Shown in pieces: positions 52,036 to 63,309 of a DNA stretch of 64,000 nucleotides. Under the pieces are notes generated by a model that was given only the letters and a program-made list of their open reading frames with translations, did not search any database and was not told the DNA's origin. This DNA is from Escherichia coli DSM 30083 = JCM 1649 = ATCC 11775 (GTDB taxonomy: Bacteria; Pseudomonadota; Gammaproteobacteria; Enterobacterales; Enterobacteriaceae): assembly GCF_003697165.2 (NCBI RefSeq), contig NZ_CP033092.2, positions 1,116,001 to 1,180,000 of the forward strand. Direction: 5' to 3'. The position numbers and the translations under genes are program-made. Every line of letters starts with the position of its first letter. The first letter of the stretch is position 1.

Positions 52036-53471
52036 TTTGCCTCCGATGCCAGTTCGTCAAAGACGTCTTTGCCGAGAGAGCATTCCGGGCACAGGAAGTT
52101 ATCCGGGACTTCACTCCACGGCGTTCCTGGCGCAACGTCCTGCATTGGCTCGCCTTTTGCCGGATCGTAAATCCACTGGCAGACGCTGCATTGCATCCGT
52201 GGGCCGAGGTCAGCCGTCGTGGCGGCAGAGGTTTCTTCTTCAACCACCGTATTCACCGTGCTCTGTGGCAGCGGCGCGAGCGCCCACTGACGGGCGATTT
52301 CGCGACCGTGTTCACGACATAACTCCAGAGCGTCCTGGTCTGGTCGCCATTTGGCTTTCAGGCTAAGCGACATTTCGAAACCCGCATCCTGCAGGCGCGT
52401 GGAAAGACGATCCACCGCACCGCCGCTCCAGCCGTGAGAGCCGAAAGCGCTGGCGCGTTTGTTACGGAAGCGTAATCCGGTCATCTCCTCCACCAGCCCG
52501 GCGATTTTCGGCATCATCACATTATTCATCGTAGAAGTGCCGACCAGTACGCCTTTTGAGCGGAAGACATTGGTCAGGATTTCGTTTTTATCGCTTCGGG
52601 CGACGTTGAAAATTTTCACCGCCACGCGTGGGTCGGTTTCCGCAATCCCCTGGGCGATAGCGTCAGCCATCATGCGGGTGTTATTCGACATGGTGTCGTA
52701 GACAATGGTGATTCTGTCTTCCTGATAATCCGCCGCCCATTTCAGGTACAGCTCGACAATTTGCGTCGGGTTATCGCGCCATACCACGCCGTGAGAGGTC
52801 GCTATCATATCGACTGGCAAGTTAAAGCCCAGGATCTCGGTAATTTTCGGCGTTACCAGGCGGCTGAACGGCGTCAGGATATTGGCGTAGTAACGCTGGC
52901 ACTGCTCGAAAAGCTCAGTCTGATCCACTTCATCGTTGAACAGATGCTCGTCGCAGTAGTGCTGACCGAAAGCATCGTTACTGAACAGCACCGCGTCGCC
53001 TGTCAGGTAAGTCATCATGCTGTCCGGCCAGTGCAGCATTGGCGTTTCGACAAAAATGAGTTGTTTGCCGTTGCCGATATCCAGCGTGTCGCCAGTTTTC
53101 ACTACATTAAAATTCCACTCCGGATGATGGTGATGACCATTTATCGAGTCGATAGCGTTGGCAGTACAGTAGATCGGCGTATCGGGAATTTGTGCCATCA
53201 GTTCGGTCAGCGCCCCGGCGTGGTCCTCTTCAGCATGGTTAATTACGATGTAATCGATATCCGCCAGATCGATTTCATTACGCAGGTTCTGCACAAATTC
53301 GCGGCTGAATTTATGGTCGACGGTGTCGATCAGCACGTTTTTTTCTTCGCGGATGAGGTAGCTGTTGTAGCTGCTGCCGCGCAGCGTTTTATATTCTGTA
53401 CCGTGAAAATCACGCACTTCCCAGTCACGTTGACCAACCCAATGAATGTTATTTTTCACCACAATAGACAT
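52032..53471 (-). CDS. norV: anaerobic nitric oxide reductase flavorubredoxin NorV
   Basis: NorV (479 aa) reduces NO to N2O under anaerobic conditions. The N-terminal MBL-fold diiron domain contains HAEEDHAG near residues 79-86 and further His/Asp ligands. A flavodoxin domain with FMN loop DTMSNNTRMMADAIAQGI starts about residue 260. The C-terminal rubredoxin has CSVCQWIYDPAKG and CPEC (about 428-464). It is full length; an internally deleted norV found in some pathogenic strains is not the case here. Confidence 0.98.
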   Translation of the reverse strand: MSIVVKNNIHWVGQRDWEVRDFHGTEYKTLRGSSYNSYLIREEKNVLIDTVDHKFSREFVQNLRNEIDLADIDYIVINHAEEDHAGALTELMAQIPDTPIYCTANAIDSINGHHHHPEWNFNVVKTGDTLDIGNGKQLIFVETPMLHWPDSMMTYLTGDAVLFSNDAFGQHYCDEHLFNDEVDQTELFEQCQRYYANILTPFSRLVTPKITEILGFNLPVDMIATSHGVVWRDNPTQIVELYLKWAADYQEDRITIVYDTMSNNTRMMADAIAQGIAETDPRVAVKIFNVARSDKNEILTNVFRSKGVLVGTSTMNNVMMPKIAGLVEEMTGLRFRNKRASAFGSHGWSGGAVDRLSTRLQDAGFEMSLSLKAKWRPDQDALELCREHGREIARQWALAPLPQSTVNTVVEEETSAATTADLGPRMQCSVCQWIYDPAKGEPMQDVAPGTPWSEVPDNFLCPECSLGKDVFDELASEAK

Positions 53472-53518
53472 AGCAACCTCAATTTATTCAGCGTGTTCTA
53501 AAAAGATGTCTTGCTAAT

Positions 53519-53534
53519 TGCAGATTGCGTGCCA
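53519..53534 (-). promoter_or_regulatory. sigma54 promoter of norVW
   Basis: On the minus strand TGGCACGCAATCTGCA has a perfect -24 element and a fitting -12 (CTGCA). It lies 48 bases upstream of norV. Confidence 0.85.
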
Positions 53535-53589
53535 GTTTTTTATCTAATTGTTTTTACTCTATAAATAAAATTGTGCTCATTAATGAGTA

Positions 53590-53645
53590 GTCAAAATGAC
53601 TATCAATAAAATGGTCGATATGACAATATCTATAGTCAAATTGAC
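53590..53645. promoter_or_regulatory. three NorR enhancer sites
   Basis: Three GT-N7-AC motifs occur: GTCAAAATGAC (53590-53600), GTCGATATGAC (53614-53624) and GTCAAATTGAC (53635-53645), spaced 24 and 21 bases. NorR is known to need three such sites between norR and norV to activate sigma54 polymerase when NO binds its GAF iron. The third also lies 13 bases before norR, allowing autoregulation. Confidence 0.9.
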
Positions 53646-53657
53646 AGTGAGGCAAAG

Positions 53658-55172
53658 ATGAGTTTTTCCGTTGATGTGCTGGCGAATATCGCCATCGAAT
53701 TGCAGCGTGGGATTGGTCATCAGGATCGTTTTCAGCGCCTGATCACCACGCTGCGTCAGGTGCTGGAGTGCGATGCGTCTGCGTTGCTACGTTACGACTC
53801 GCGGCAGTTTATTCCGCTTGCCATCGACGGGCTGGCGAAGGATGTACTCGGTAGACGCTTTGCGCTGGAAGGTCATCCACGGCTGGAAGCGATTGCCCGC
53901 GCGGGTGATGTGGTGCGCTTTCCCGCAGACAGCGAATTGCCCGATCCTTATGACGGTTTGATTCCAGGGCAGGAGAGTCTGAAGGTTCACGCCTGCGTTG
54001 GTTTGCCGTTGTTTGCCGGGCAAAACCTGATCGGTGCCTTGACGCTCGACGGGATGCAGCCCGATCAGTTCGATGTTTTCAGCGACGAAGAGCTACGGCT
54101 GATTGCCGCACTGGCGGCGGGAGCGTTAAGCAATGCATTGCTGATTGAACAACTGGAAAGCCAGAATATGCTGCCAGGCGATGCCGCGCCGTTTGAAGCG
54201 GTGAAACAGACGCAGATGATTGGTTTGTCCCCTGGCATGACGCAATTGAAAAAAGAGATTGAGATTGTGGCGGCATCCGATCTCAACGTTTTAATTAGCG
54301 GTGAGACGGGAACCGGTAAGGAGCTGGTGGCGAAAGCGATTCATGAAGCCTCGCCACGGGCGGTGAATCCGCTGGTCTATCTCAACTGTGCCGCACTGCC
54401 GGAAAGTGTGGCGGAAAGTGAGTTGTTCGGGCATGTGAAAGGGGCGTTTACTGGTGCTATCAGTAACCGCAGCGGGAAGTTTGAAATGGCGGATAACGGC
54501 ACGCTGTTTCTCGATGAGATCGGCGAGTTGTCGTTGGCATTGCAGGCCAAGCTGCTGAGGGTGTTGCAGTATGGCGATATTCAACGCGTTGGCGATGACC
54601 GCAGTTTGCGGGTCGATGTGCGCGTGCTGGCGGCGACTAACCGTGACTTACGCGAAGAGGTACTGGCAGGGCGATTTCGCGCTGACTTGTTCCACCGCCT
54701 GAGCGTGTTTCCACTTTCAGTGCCGCCGCTGCGTGAGCGGGGCGATGATGTCATTCTGCTGGCGGGGTATTTCTGCGAGCAGTGTCGTTTGCGGCTGGGG
54801 CTCTCCCGCGTGGTATTAAGTGCCGGAGCGCGAAATTTACTGCAACACTACAATTTTCCGGGAAACGTGCGCGAACTGGAACATGCTATTCATCGGGCGG
54901 TAGTATTGTCGAGAGCCACCCGCAGCGGCGATGAAGTGATTCTTGAGGCGCAACATTTTGCTTTTCCTGAGGTGACGTTGCCGCCGCCAGAAGCGGCGGC
55001 GGTGCCCGTTGTTAAGCAAAACCTGCGTGAAGCGACAGAAGCGTTCCAGCGTGAAACCATTCGTCAGGCACTGGCGCAAAATCATCACAACTGGGCCGCC
55101 TGTGCGCGGATGCTGGAAACCGACGTCGCCAACCTGCATCGGCTGGCGAAACGTCTGGGGCTGAAGGATTAA
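53658..55172 (+). CDS. norR: nitric-oxide-responsive sigma54 activator NorR
   Basis: NorR (504 aa) senses NO through a mononuclear iron in its N-terminal GAF domain (about residues 20-165). The AAA+ domain follows with Walker A GETGTGKELV near 210, sigma54-contact GAFTGA and Walker B LFLDEIGE. The C-terminal Fis-type helix-turn-helix is RMLETDVANLHRLAKRLGL. It is divergent from norVW and overlaps the tail of gutQ by four bases. Confidence 0.97.
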   Translation: MSFSVDVLANIAIELQRGIGHQDRFQRLITTLRQVLECDASALLRYDSRQFIPLAIDGLAKDVLGRRFALEGHPRLEAIARAGDVVRFPADSELPDPYDGLIPGQESLKVHACVGLPLFAGQNLIGALTLDGMQPDQFDVFSDEELRLIAALAAGALSNALLIEQLESQNMLPGDAAPFEAVKQTQMIGLSPGMTQLKKEIEIVAASDLNVLISGETGTGKELVAKAIHEASPRAVNPLVYLNCAALPESVAESELFGHVKGAFTGAISNRSGKFEMADNGTLFLDEIGELSLALQAKLLRVLQYGDIQRVGDDRSLRVDVRVLAATNRDLREEVLAGRFRADLFHRLSVFPLSVPPLRERGDDVILLAGYFCEQCRLRLGLSRVVLSAGARNLLQHYNFPGNVRELEHAIHRAVVLSRATRSGDEVILEAQHFAFPEVTLPPPEAAAVPVVKQNLREATEAFQRETIRQALAQNHHNWAACARMLETDVANLHRLAKRLGLKD

Positions 55173-56134
55173 ATAATCCCGGCCTGATAGAAATCCTGCA
55201 GGTTAATTGCGCCGGTGAGTTTGCCGTTTTCATCCACTACCGGTGCGGCGGTGATTTTGCGTTTCATCAGGATTTCTTTGGCGTCGATGGCACGGCTTTG
55301 CGATTGCAACGTGGTGCCGCCGACCGTCATCGCTTCATTGACTGGCGTGGTGAGTGCGCCGCCGCCAACCAGCCAGCGACGTAAATCACCGTCGGTAAAG
55401 ACGCCTTTCACCAGTCGTTGATCATCGCACACTGCCACCAGACCTAAACCGGTGCGGCTAAGTTCCAGCATTGCGTCCATCACGCTGGCGGTTAACGCCA
55501 CCTGCGGGATGGCATCGTCACGACGCATAAGATGATGCACTTTGTTCAGCAAGCGAGCGCCCAGTGCCCCGGCTGGGTGGGAGCGGGCAAAATCTTCTTC
55601 ATTAAATCCGCGCGCCTGCATGACCGCCATCGCCAGCGCGTCGCCCATCATCAGGGTATTCACGGTGCTGGAGGTCGGCGCAAGGTGCATCGGGCAGGCT
55701 TCGCGCTCTACGGAGATATCCAGCACCGCTTTCGCCGCCAGGCCCAGCGGTGACGTCGGTTTTCCGGTCATTGCCAGCAGCGCGATAGATTTGTCTTCCA
55801 GACGCGGAATAATGAGATCCAGTTCCTTCGCGCCACCGGAATAAGAGATAAACAGCATCACATCGCGGCTTTCAATCATCCCCAGATCGCCGTGCAGTGC
55901 TTCTGCCGGATGGACAAAAAAAGCCGGTGTGCCGGTGCTGGCAAGCGTTGCGGCGATTTTCTTACCAATGTGGCCCGATTTGCCAATTCCCGAAACCACC
56001 ACTTTGCCTTCGCAGTGCAGGATGATATTGGCGGCGCGAACGAAATCATCGCCCAGACGTTCCGGTAAATGGCTTGCTTCCTGCAACTCCAGCATTAACG
56101 TCTGACGTCCCGCGTTCAGTAGTGCTTCACTCAT
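55169..56134 (-). CDS. gutQ: arabinose 5-phosphate isomerase GutQ
   Basis: GutQ (321 aa) interconverts D-arabinose 5-phosphate and D-ribulose 5-phosphate and is a KdsD paralogue inside the glucitol operon. An N-terminal SIS domain (about residues 35-170) has VVSGIGKSGHIGKKIAATLA, HPAEALHGDLG with the metal/catalytic His, and the typical APTSST. Two CBS domains follow (about 200-320). Its start overlaps the srlR stop by eight bases. It is last in the srl operon. Confidence 0.96.
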   Translation of the reverse strand: MSEALLNAGRQTLMLELQEASHLPERLGDDFVRAANIILHCEGKVVVSGIGKSGHIGKKIAATLASTGTPAFFVHPAEALHGDLGMIESRDVMLFISYSGGAKELDLIIPRLEDKSIALLAMTGKPTSPLGLAAKAVLDISVEREACPMHLAPTSSTVNTLMMGDALAMAVMQARGFNEEDFARSHPAGALGARLLNKVHHLMRRDDAIPQVALTASVMDAMLELSRTGLGLVAVCDDQRLVKGVFTDGDLRRWLVGGGALTTPVNEAMTVGGTTLQSQSRAIDAKEILMKRKITAAPVVDENGKLTGAINLQDFYQAGII

Positions 56135-56900
56135 TGCTCTCTCCGGTTATGATCACGTCGATCCCTTTTTCTTCCAGCGCCTGACGAAACGCTGGATCGA
56201 TACCTGCGTCGGTAATCAGCTTATCGACGCTTTCAAGACTACAAACCACGTTGGGGCTTTTACGACCAAACTTCGATGAGTCAGCCATCAAAATCACTTC
56301 GCGCGCGGCATTACACATCGCCTTACTGACGGTATAGACCTCGTTAAAGGTGGTTACGCCCGCATTGAGATCGATGCCGTCGGTGCCCATAAACAATTTA
56401 TCGAAGGTGAAATGCTCGAAGGCATTCTCTGCCAGTTGCCCGTGAAATGAGGCCGATTTTTTGCGAAATGTTCCGCCTGGCATCAGTATAGTTTGTTCGT
56501 TATCCAGTTCGGATAGCGCATTGACGATGTGCAGGCTGTTGGTCATCACCGTGATGTTATTAAAGCGCGAGAGCAGGGGCACCATCTGCAACACGGTACT
56601 GCCAGCATCAAGAATTATTGAGTCGCCATCATGAATAAAACCAACGGCAGCTTCTGCAATCAGCTCTTTTTTGTGGGTGTTGATAAGCGTTTTATGATCG
56701 ATAGGCGGATCGGATTCCTCTTTGTTCAACACCACGCCGCCATAAGTACGAATGACGGTTCCGGCATGTTCCAGAATGACCAGATCTTTGCGAATGGTTG
56801 TGCCTGTGGTGTCAAAGTATTGCGCCAATTCTTCAACCGAGCATTTACCCTGCTTTTGTAGATACTCCAGAATGGCGGCCTGACGCTGACGAGGTTTCAT
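56127..56900 (-). CDS. srlR: glucitol operon repressor SrlR (GutR)
   Basis: SrlR (257 aa) is a DeoR-family repressor of the srl operon. The N-terminal winged helix-turn-helix is SVEELAQYFDTTGTTIRKDL. The sensor domain has ILDAGSTVLQMVPLL and SSKFGRKSPNVV, which binds sugar phosphate, presumably sorbitol 6-phosphate. It works with the activator SrlM, encoded upstream. The gene overlaps gutQ. Confidence 0.95.
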   Translation of the reverse strand: MKPRQRQAAILEYLQKQGKCSVEELAQYFDTTGTTIRKDLVILEHAGTVIRTYGGVVLNKEESDPPIDHKTLINTHKKELIAEAAVGFIHDGDSIILDAGSTVLQMVPLLSRFNNITVMTNSLHIVNALSELDNEQTILMPGGTFRKKSASFHGQLAENAFEHFTFDKLFMGTDGIDLNAGVTTFNEVYTVSKAMCNAAREVILMADSSKFGRKSPNVVCSLESVDKLITDAGIDPAFRQALEEKGIDVIITGESNE

Positions 56901-56966
56901 GGGCGTGATTACCTGATTTAGGTTTCAAAATGATAACTTCGCAAGCTAGTAACATTCACAACGAAA

Positions 56967-57326
56967 TTATCCACGTTTCAGTTTAAGCGCCAATGATAGA
57001 GCATTCTGTGATAGTGGATCATGGGGAAAGATCACATCGGGCTGTAAATCACCCACATGCATGCCGGTAATTGCGGGAATTTTTTGCGGTCGGGCGAAGA
57101 CGGTCAGTCCTTTCATAAACAAGGTGTCGACGATGCGCTGCTGATCGTCCAGCGCAATAGCGACCACGACCCGCGGTTTAAAGCGCCCGCTGGAACGGCC
57201 CACGCCAACCCTCCCTTGCTGGCATAGCGTGTCGAAGGCACGGTTAAAACGAGAAATTTGCCAACCGCCTAAGGCCAGTTGCGCACACCAGGCGATAACG
57301 GCGACGGTGATGAGTGCGGATACCAT
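56967..57326 (-). CDS. srlM: glucitol operon activator SrlM (GutM)
   Basis: SrlM (119 aa) is the GutM-family activator of the srl operon. A hydrophobic N-terminal segment (about residues 3-22, ALITVAVIAWCAQLALGG) suggests membrane attachment, odd for a DNA-acting protein. The rest is basic, with FARPQKIPAITGMHVGDL. No clear DNA-binding fold is seen. It follows srlD after a REP element and hairpin, so its expression is probably lower than that of srlAEBD. Confidence 0.94.
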   Translation of the reverse strand: MVSALITVAVIAWCAQLALGGWQISRFNRAFDTLCQQGRVGVGRSSGRFKPRVVVAIALDDQQRIVDTLFMKGLTVFARPQKIPAITGMHVGDLQPDVIFPHDPLSQNALSLALKLKRG

Positions 57327-57353
57327 AACTTCTCCGTAATGTAGTGGCGGAAG

Positions 57354-57391
57354 TCCTGTAGGCCTGATAAGCGTAGCGCATCAGGCATTCT
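57354..57391. repeat. REP-like element between srlD and srlM
   Basis: CTGTAGGCCTGATAAGCGTA with GCGCATCAGGCATT is a REP palindrome like that before cysH. It sits inside the srl transcript. Confidence 0.8.
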
Positions 57392-57400
57392 ATTAGTCGC

Positions 57401-57425
57401 GCGGAGATCCTTAAAAGATCTCCGC
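57401..57425 (-). terminator. strong hairpin after srlD (attenuator or 3' stabiliser)
   Basis: GCGGAGATC and GATCTCCGC are perfect 9-base arms around CTTAAAA, seven bases past the srlD stop on the minus strand. There is no long T-tract, so it more likely protects the srlAEBD mRNA or gives partial termination before srlM. Confidence 0.6.
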
Positions 57426-57431
57426 TGTTGA

Positions 57432-58586
<1,155 letters not shown>

Positions 58587-58596
58587 GTTTCAGCCT

Positions 58597-59552
58597 CTAT
58601 TGATAGATAAAACCGGAGACAAACCAGGCGATCAGTACAGTTGGCGCGCCGGTTAAAAAGCGGCTCACCAGAACAGAAGGGACACCGACGCGAACCGTGT
58701 CCTGACGGGCTTCCGCCAGCGACAAACCGACCGGGATGAAGTCGCAGGCCGCCTGCGCGTTGATGGCAAACAGTGCAGGTAAAGCCAGATGCGGCGGAAT
58801 ATTGCCGAGACCAATCTGCACGCCAATCAATACGCCGATAACCTGTGCGATAACTGCGCCTGGGCCGAGGAAAGGTGAAAGCAGCGGGAAGGAGCAGATG
58901 AGCGCCAGCATGACCAGACCCAGTGGATGGCTCGCCAGCGGAGCAAGACCGTGGGCAATCCAGTCACCAAGGCCAGAAGCCATAATGATGCCGATAAGCG
59001 CCGAGACGAACGCCATAAACGGCAGAATGGTTTTTAATACAGTGTCGATGGTGTCACGGCCAGACTGGAACAGCACGGCAACGGCAGAACCCATACCCAT
59101 TCCCACCTTCGCCAGTAAACCATCGCTTTGTTCGGTGATTTTCTTGCTGGTGTCATAGTCACGGCCCACGGAAGAGGGTTGTGGTGTCGCCTCACCCACT
59201 ACAGTGATGTTTTCTTCTTTTACGCCAGAGACATAAATATCTTCCACAATGTACTGCGCCAGCGGGCCGGACTTGCCCGTCGAGTGGATATTAATGGTGG
59301 GAATACGCCGTTTCGGATAGATGCCGCAGCGTAATGTGCCGCCACAGTCGATTACCGCGACACCAATTTCCGCCTCCGCGGGTTCACCTTCTTTAAATCC
59401 GTCGATAGCTTGCCAGCCAGTAAGCTGTGCCAGTTTGTCAACAATCGCAGGCCGGGTACCGGCGGTGATATAGACGATTTTTTTGCCCGGCGTGGCTTCC
59501 AGCTCAAGCGGGCCGCCCCAGCCACCCGTTCCTTTTTCGATCCGAATGCGTG

Positions 59553-59556
<4 letters not shown>
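58597..59556 (-). CDS. srlE: PTS glucitol/sorbitol-specific IIBC component
   Basis: SrlE (319 aa) has an N-terminal IIB domain with the phosphorylated Cys in DCGGTLRCGIYPKRRIPTIN near residue 72, and a C-terminal membrane part (about 175-318) with several helices that forms the transporter with SrlA. Family features include TGGWGGPLEL and SGPLAQYI. It overlaps srlA by four bases. Confidence 0.96.
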
Positions 59557-60372
<816 letters not shown>

Positions 60373-61458
60373 ATGTTCAAGCGTCGTTATGTAACATTGC
60401 TTCCCCTTTTTGTGTTGCTTGCCGCCTGTAGCAGCAAGCCAAAACCTACTGAGACTGAAACGACCACCGGAACGCCGTCTGGCGGCTTCCTGCTTGAGCC
60501 GCAGCACAATGTGATGCAGATGGGCGGTGACTTCGCCAATAACCCGAATGCCCAGCAGTTCATCGACAAAATGGTGAACAAACACGGTTTCGATCGTCAG
60601 CAGTTGCAGGAAATTCTCTCCCAGGCGAAACGTCTGGATTCGGTACTGCGGCTGATGGATAACCAGGCACCAACCACATCGGTGAAACCGCCATCAGGTC
60701 CGAACGGCGCATGGCTGCGTTATCGCAAAAAATTTATTACGCCGGACAACGTGCAGAACGGTGTGGTTTTCTGGAATCAGTATGAAGATGCGTTGAATCG
60801 CGCGTGGCAGGTGTATGGTGTACCGCCGGAAATTATCGTCGGGATTATCGGCGTTGAAACCCGCTGGGGGCGCGTGATGGGGAAAACTCGCATCCTCGAT
60901 GCGCTGGCAACGCTGTCATTTAACTACCCACGCCGCGCGGAGTATTTTTCTGGCGAGCTGGAAACCTTCCTGCTGATGGCGCGCGACGAGCAGGACGATC
61001 CGCTCAATCTGAAAGGTTCCTTTGCCGGGGCGATGGGCTACGGACAGTTTATGCCGTCGTCTTACAAACAATATGCGGTAGATTTCAGCGGCGACGGGCA
61101 TATCAACCTGTGGGATCCGGTTGATGCGATCGGTAGCGTGGCGAATTATTTCAAAGCGCACGGCTGGGTGAAAGGCGATCAGGTCGCGGTAATGGCAAAC
61201 GGTCAGGCTCCAGGCTTGCCAAATGGCTTCAAAACCAGGTACAGCATTTCGCAGCTTGCCGCGGCAGGTTTAACGCCACAGCAGCCGCTGGGCAACCATC
61301 AACAAGCCAGCCTGCTGCGTCTGGATGTTGGCACCGGCTACCAGTACTGGTACGGTCTGCCGAACTTCTACACCATCACCCGTTATAACCACAGCACCCA
61401 TTACGCAATGGCGGTCTGGCAGTTAGGACAAGCCGTGGCGCTGGCGCGCGTACAGTAA
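60373..61458 (+). CDS. mltB: membrane-bound lytic murein transglycosylase B
   Basis: MltB (361 aa) is an outer-membrane lipoprotein that cleaves murein glycan strands to 1,6-anhydromuropeptides. The lipobox LLAAC gives lipidated Cys near residue 19, which fixes the start at ATG 60373. The catalytic Glu is in IIGVETRWGRVMGK (near 162), and GAMGYGQFMPSSY is the family signature. DFSGDGHINLWDP fits the EF-hand-like calcium loop. Confidence 0.97.
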   Translation: MFKRRYVTLLPLFVLLAACSSKPKPTETETTTGTPSGGFLLEPQHNVMQMGGDFANNPNAQQFIDKMVNKHGFDRQQLQEILSQAKRLDSVLRLMDNQAPTTSVKPPSGPNGAWLRYRKKFITPDNVQNGVVFWNQYEDALNRAWQVYGVPPEIIVGIIGVETRWGRVMGKTRILDALATLSFNYPRRAEYFSGELETFLLMARDEQDDPLNLKGSFAGAMGYGQFMPSSYKQYAVDFSGDGHINLWDPVDAIGSVANYFKAHGWVKGDQVAVMANGQAPGLPNGFKTRYSISQLAAAGLTPQQPLGNHQQASLLRLDVGTGYQYWYGLPNFYTITRYNHSTHYAMAVWQLGQAVALARVQ

Positions 61459-61602
61459 CTATTTGCAAGAGGGGGGCGTGAGCTTCCCTCTGGCTAATCA
61501 GCTTTTTTCTGAATCCTCCTCGTAAAATTGCAACGCCAACACCATCTTCCTGACGAAAGTGTTATCTTGTCCGGCATAAATTTTTGACTGACAGAGGTTG
61601 TG

Positions 61603-62100
61603 ATGACTGACAGTGAACTGATGCAGTTAAGCGAACAGGTTGGGCAGTCGCTGAAAGCCCGTGGCGCAACCGTAACAACTGCTGAGTCTTGTACCGGCGG
61701 TTGGGTAGCGAAAGTGATTACCGATATTGCCGGCAGTTCCGCCTGGTTTGAACGCGGATTTGTCACCTACAGTAACGAAGCAAAAGCGCAAATGATCGGT
61801 GTACGCGAAGAGACGCTGGCACAGCATGGCGCGGTGAGCGAACCTGTCGTGGTGGAAATGGCGATAGGCGCACTGAAAGCGGCTCGTGCTGATTACGCCG
61901 TGTCTATTAGTGGTATCGCCGGGCCGGATGGCGGCAGTGAAGAGAAACCTGTCGGCACCGTCTGGTTTGCTTTTGCCACTGCCCGTGGTGAAGGCATTAC
62001 CCGGCGGGAATGTTTCAGCGGTGACCGTGATGCGGTGCGTCGTCAGGCTACTGCGTATGCATTGCAGACCTTGTGGCAACAATTTCTACAAAACACTTGA
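61603..62100 (+). CDS. pncC: nicotinamide-nucleotide amidohydrolase PncC
   Basis: PncC/YgaD (165 aa) deamidates NMN to nicotinate mononucleotide in pyridine nucleotide recycling. The CinA C-terminal-type domain fills the protein: TTAESCTGGWVAKVIT with catalytic Ser near residues 28-40, YSNEAKAQMIGV and SGIAGPDGGSEEKPVGTVW. ATG 61603 is preceded by GAGGTTGTG; a GTG three bases earlier is an alternative. It stands just upstream of recA. Confidence 0.95.
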   Translation: MTDSELMQLSEQVGQSLKARGATVTTAESCTGGWVAKVITDIAGSSAWFERGFVTYSNEAKAQMIGVREETLAQHGAVSEPVVVEMAIGALKAARADYAVSISGIAGPDGGSEEKPVGTVWFAFATARGEGITRRECFSGDRDAVRRQATAYALQTLWQQFLQNT

Positions 62101-62124
62101 TACTGTATGAGCATACAGTATAAT
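62097..62124 (+). promoter_or_regulatory. recA promoter with LexA box
   Basis: A near-consensus SOS box TACTGTATGAGCATACAGTA (62101-62120) overlaps a sigma70 promoter with -35 TTGATA (62097-62102), 16-base spacer and -10 TATAAT (62119-62124). LexA bound here blocks polymerase directly. Confidence 0.95.
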
Positions 62125-62179
62125 TGCTTCAACAGAACATATTGACTATCCGGTATTACCCGGCATGACAGGAGTAAAA

Positions 62180-63241
62180 ATGGCTATCGACGAAAACAAA
62201 CAGAAAGCGTTGGCGGCAGCACTGGGCCAGATTGAGAAACAATTTGGTAAAGGCTCCATCATGCGCCTGGGTGAAGACCGTTCCATGGATGTGGAAACCA
62301 TCTCTACCGGTTCGCTTTCACTGGATATCGCGCTTGGGGCAGGTGGTCTGCCGATGGGCCGTATCGTCGAAATCTACGGACCAGAATCTTCCGGTAAAAC
62401 CACGCTGACGTTGCAGGTGATCGCCGCAGCGCAGCGCGAAGGTAAAACCTGTGCGTTTATCGATGCTGAACACGCGCTGGACCCAATCTACGCACGTAAA
62501 CTGGGCGTTGATATCGACAACCTGCTGTGCTCCCAGCCGGATACCGGCGAGCAGGCACTGGAAATCTGTGACGCCCTGGCACGTTCTGGCGCAGTAGACG
62601 TTATCGTCGTTGACTCCGTGGCGGCACTGACGCCGAAAGCGGAAATCGAAGGCGAAATCGGCGACTCTCACATGGGCCTTGCGGCACGTATGATGAGCCA
62701 GGCGATGCGTAAGCTGGCGGGTAACCTGAAGCAGTCCAACACGCTGCTGATCTTCATCAACCAGATCCGTATGAAAATTGGTGTGATGTTCGGTAACCCG
62801 GAAACCACTACTGGTGGTAACGCGCTGAAATTCTACGCCTCTGTTCGTCTCGATATCCGTCGTATCGGCGCGGTGAAAGAGGGCGAAAACGTGGTGGGTA
62901 GCGAAACCCGCGTGAAAGTGGTGAAGAACAAAATCGCTGCGCCGTTTAAACAGGCTGAATTCCAGATCCTCTACGGCGAAGGTATCAACTTCTACGGCGA
63001 GCTGGTTGACCTGGGCGTGAAAGAGAAGCTTATCGAGAAAGCAGGCGCGTGGTACAGCTACAAAGGTGAGAAGATCGGTCAGGGTAAAGCGAATGCGACT
63101 GCCTGGCTGAAAGATAACCCGGAAACCGCGAAAGAGATCGAGAAGAAAGTACGTGAGTTGCTGCTGAGCAACCCGAACTCAACGCCGGATTTCTCTGTAG
63201 ATGACAGCGAAGGCGTAGCAGAAACTAACGAAGATTTTTAA
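62180..63241 (+). CDS. recA: recombinase RecA
   Basis: RecA (353 aa) forms ATP-dependent filaments on single-stranded DNA for strand exchange and stimulates LexA self-cleavage in the SOS response. Walker A is [10 protein letters not shown] (residues 66-75), Walker [11 protein letters not shown], loop L1 [11 protein letters not shown] and L2 [20 protein letters not shown]. The acidic C-terminal tail is complete. The start is ATG 62180 after GGAGTAAAA. Confidence 0.99.
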
Positions 63242-63260
63242 TCGTCTTGTTTGATACACA

Positions 63261-63291
63261 AGGGTCGCATCTGCGGCCCTTTTGCTTTTTT
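63261..63291 (+). terminator. recA terminator (partial readthrough to recX)
   Basis: AGGGTCGCA and TGCGGCCCT form a 9-base stem with a two-base loop (one G-T pair), followed by TTTGCTTTTTT. RecX is known to be expressed by readthrough of this terminator. Confidence 0.85.
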
Positions 63292-63309
63292 AAGTTGTAA
63301 GGATATGCC

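Noticed and set aside
52032..53471. Internally deleted norV allele as in some pathogenic lineages
   Set aside because: All three domains are continuous and the length is the full 479 residues.
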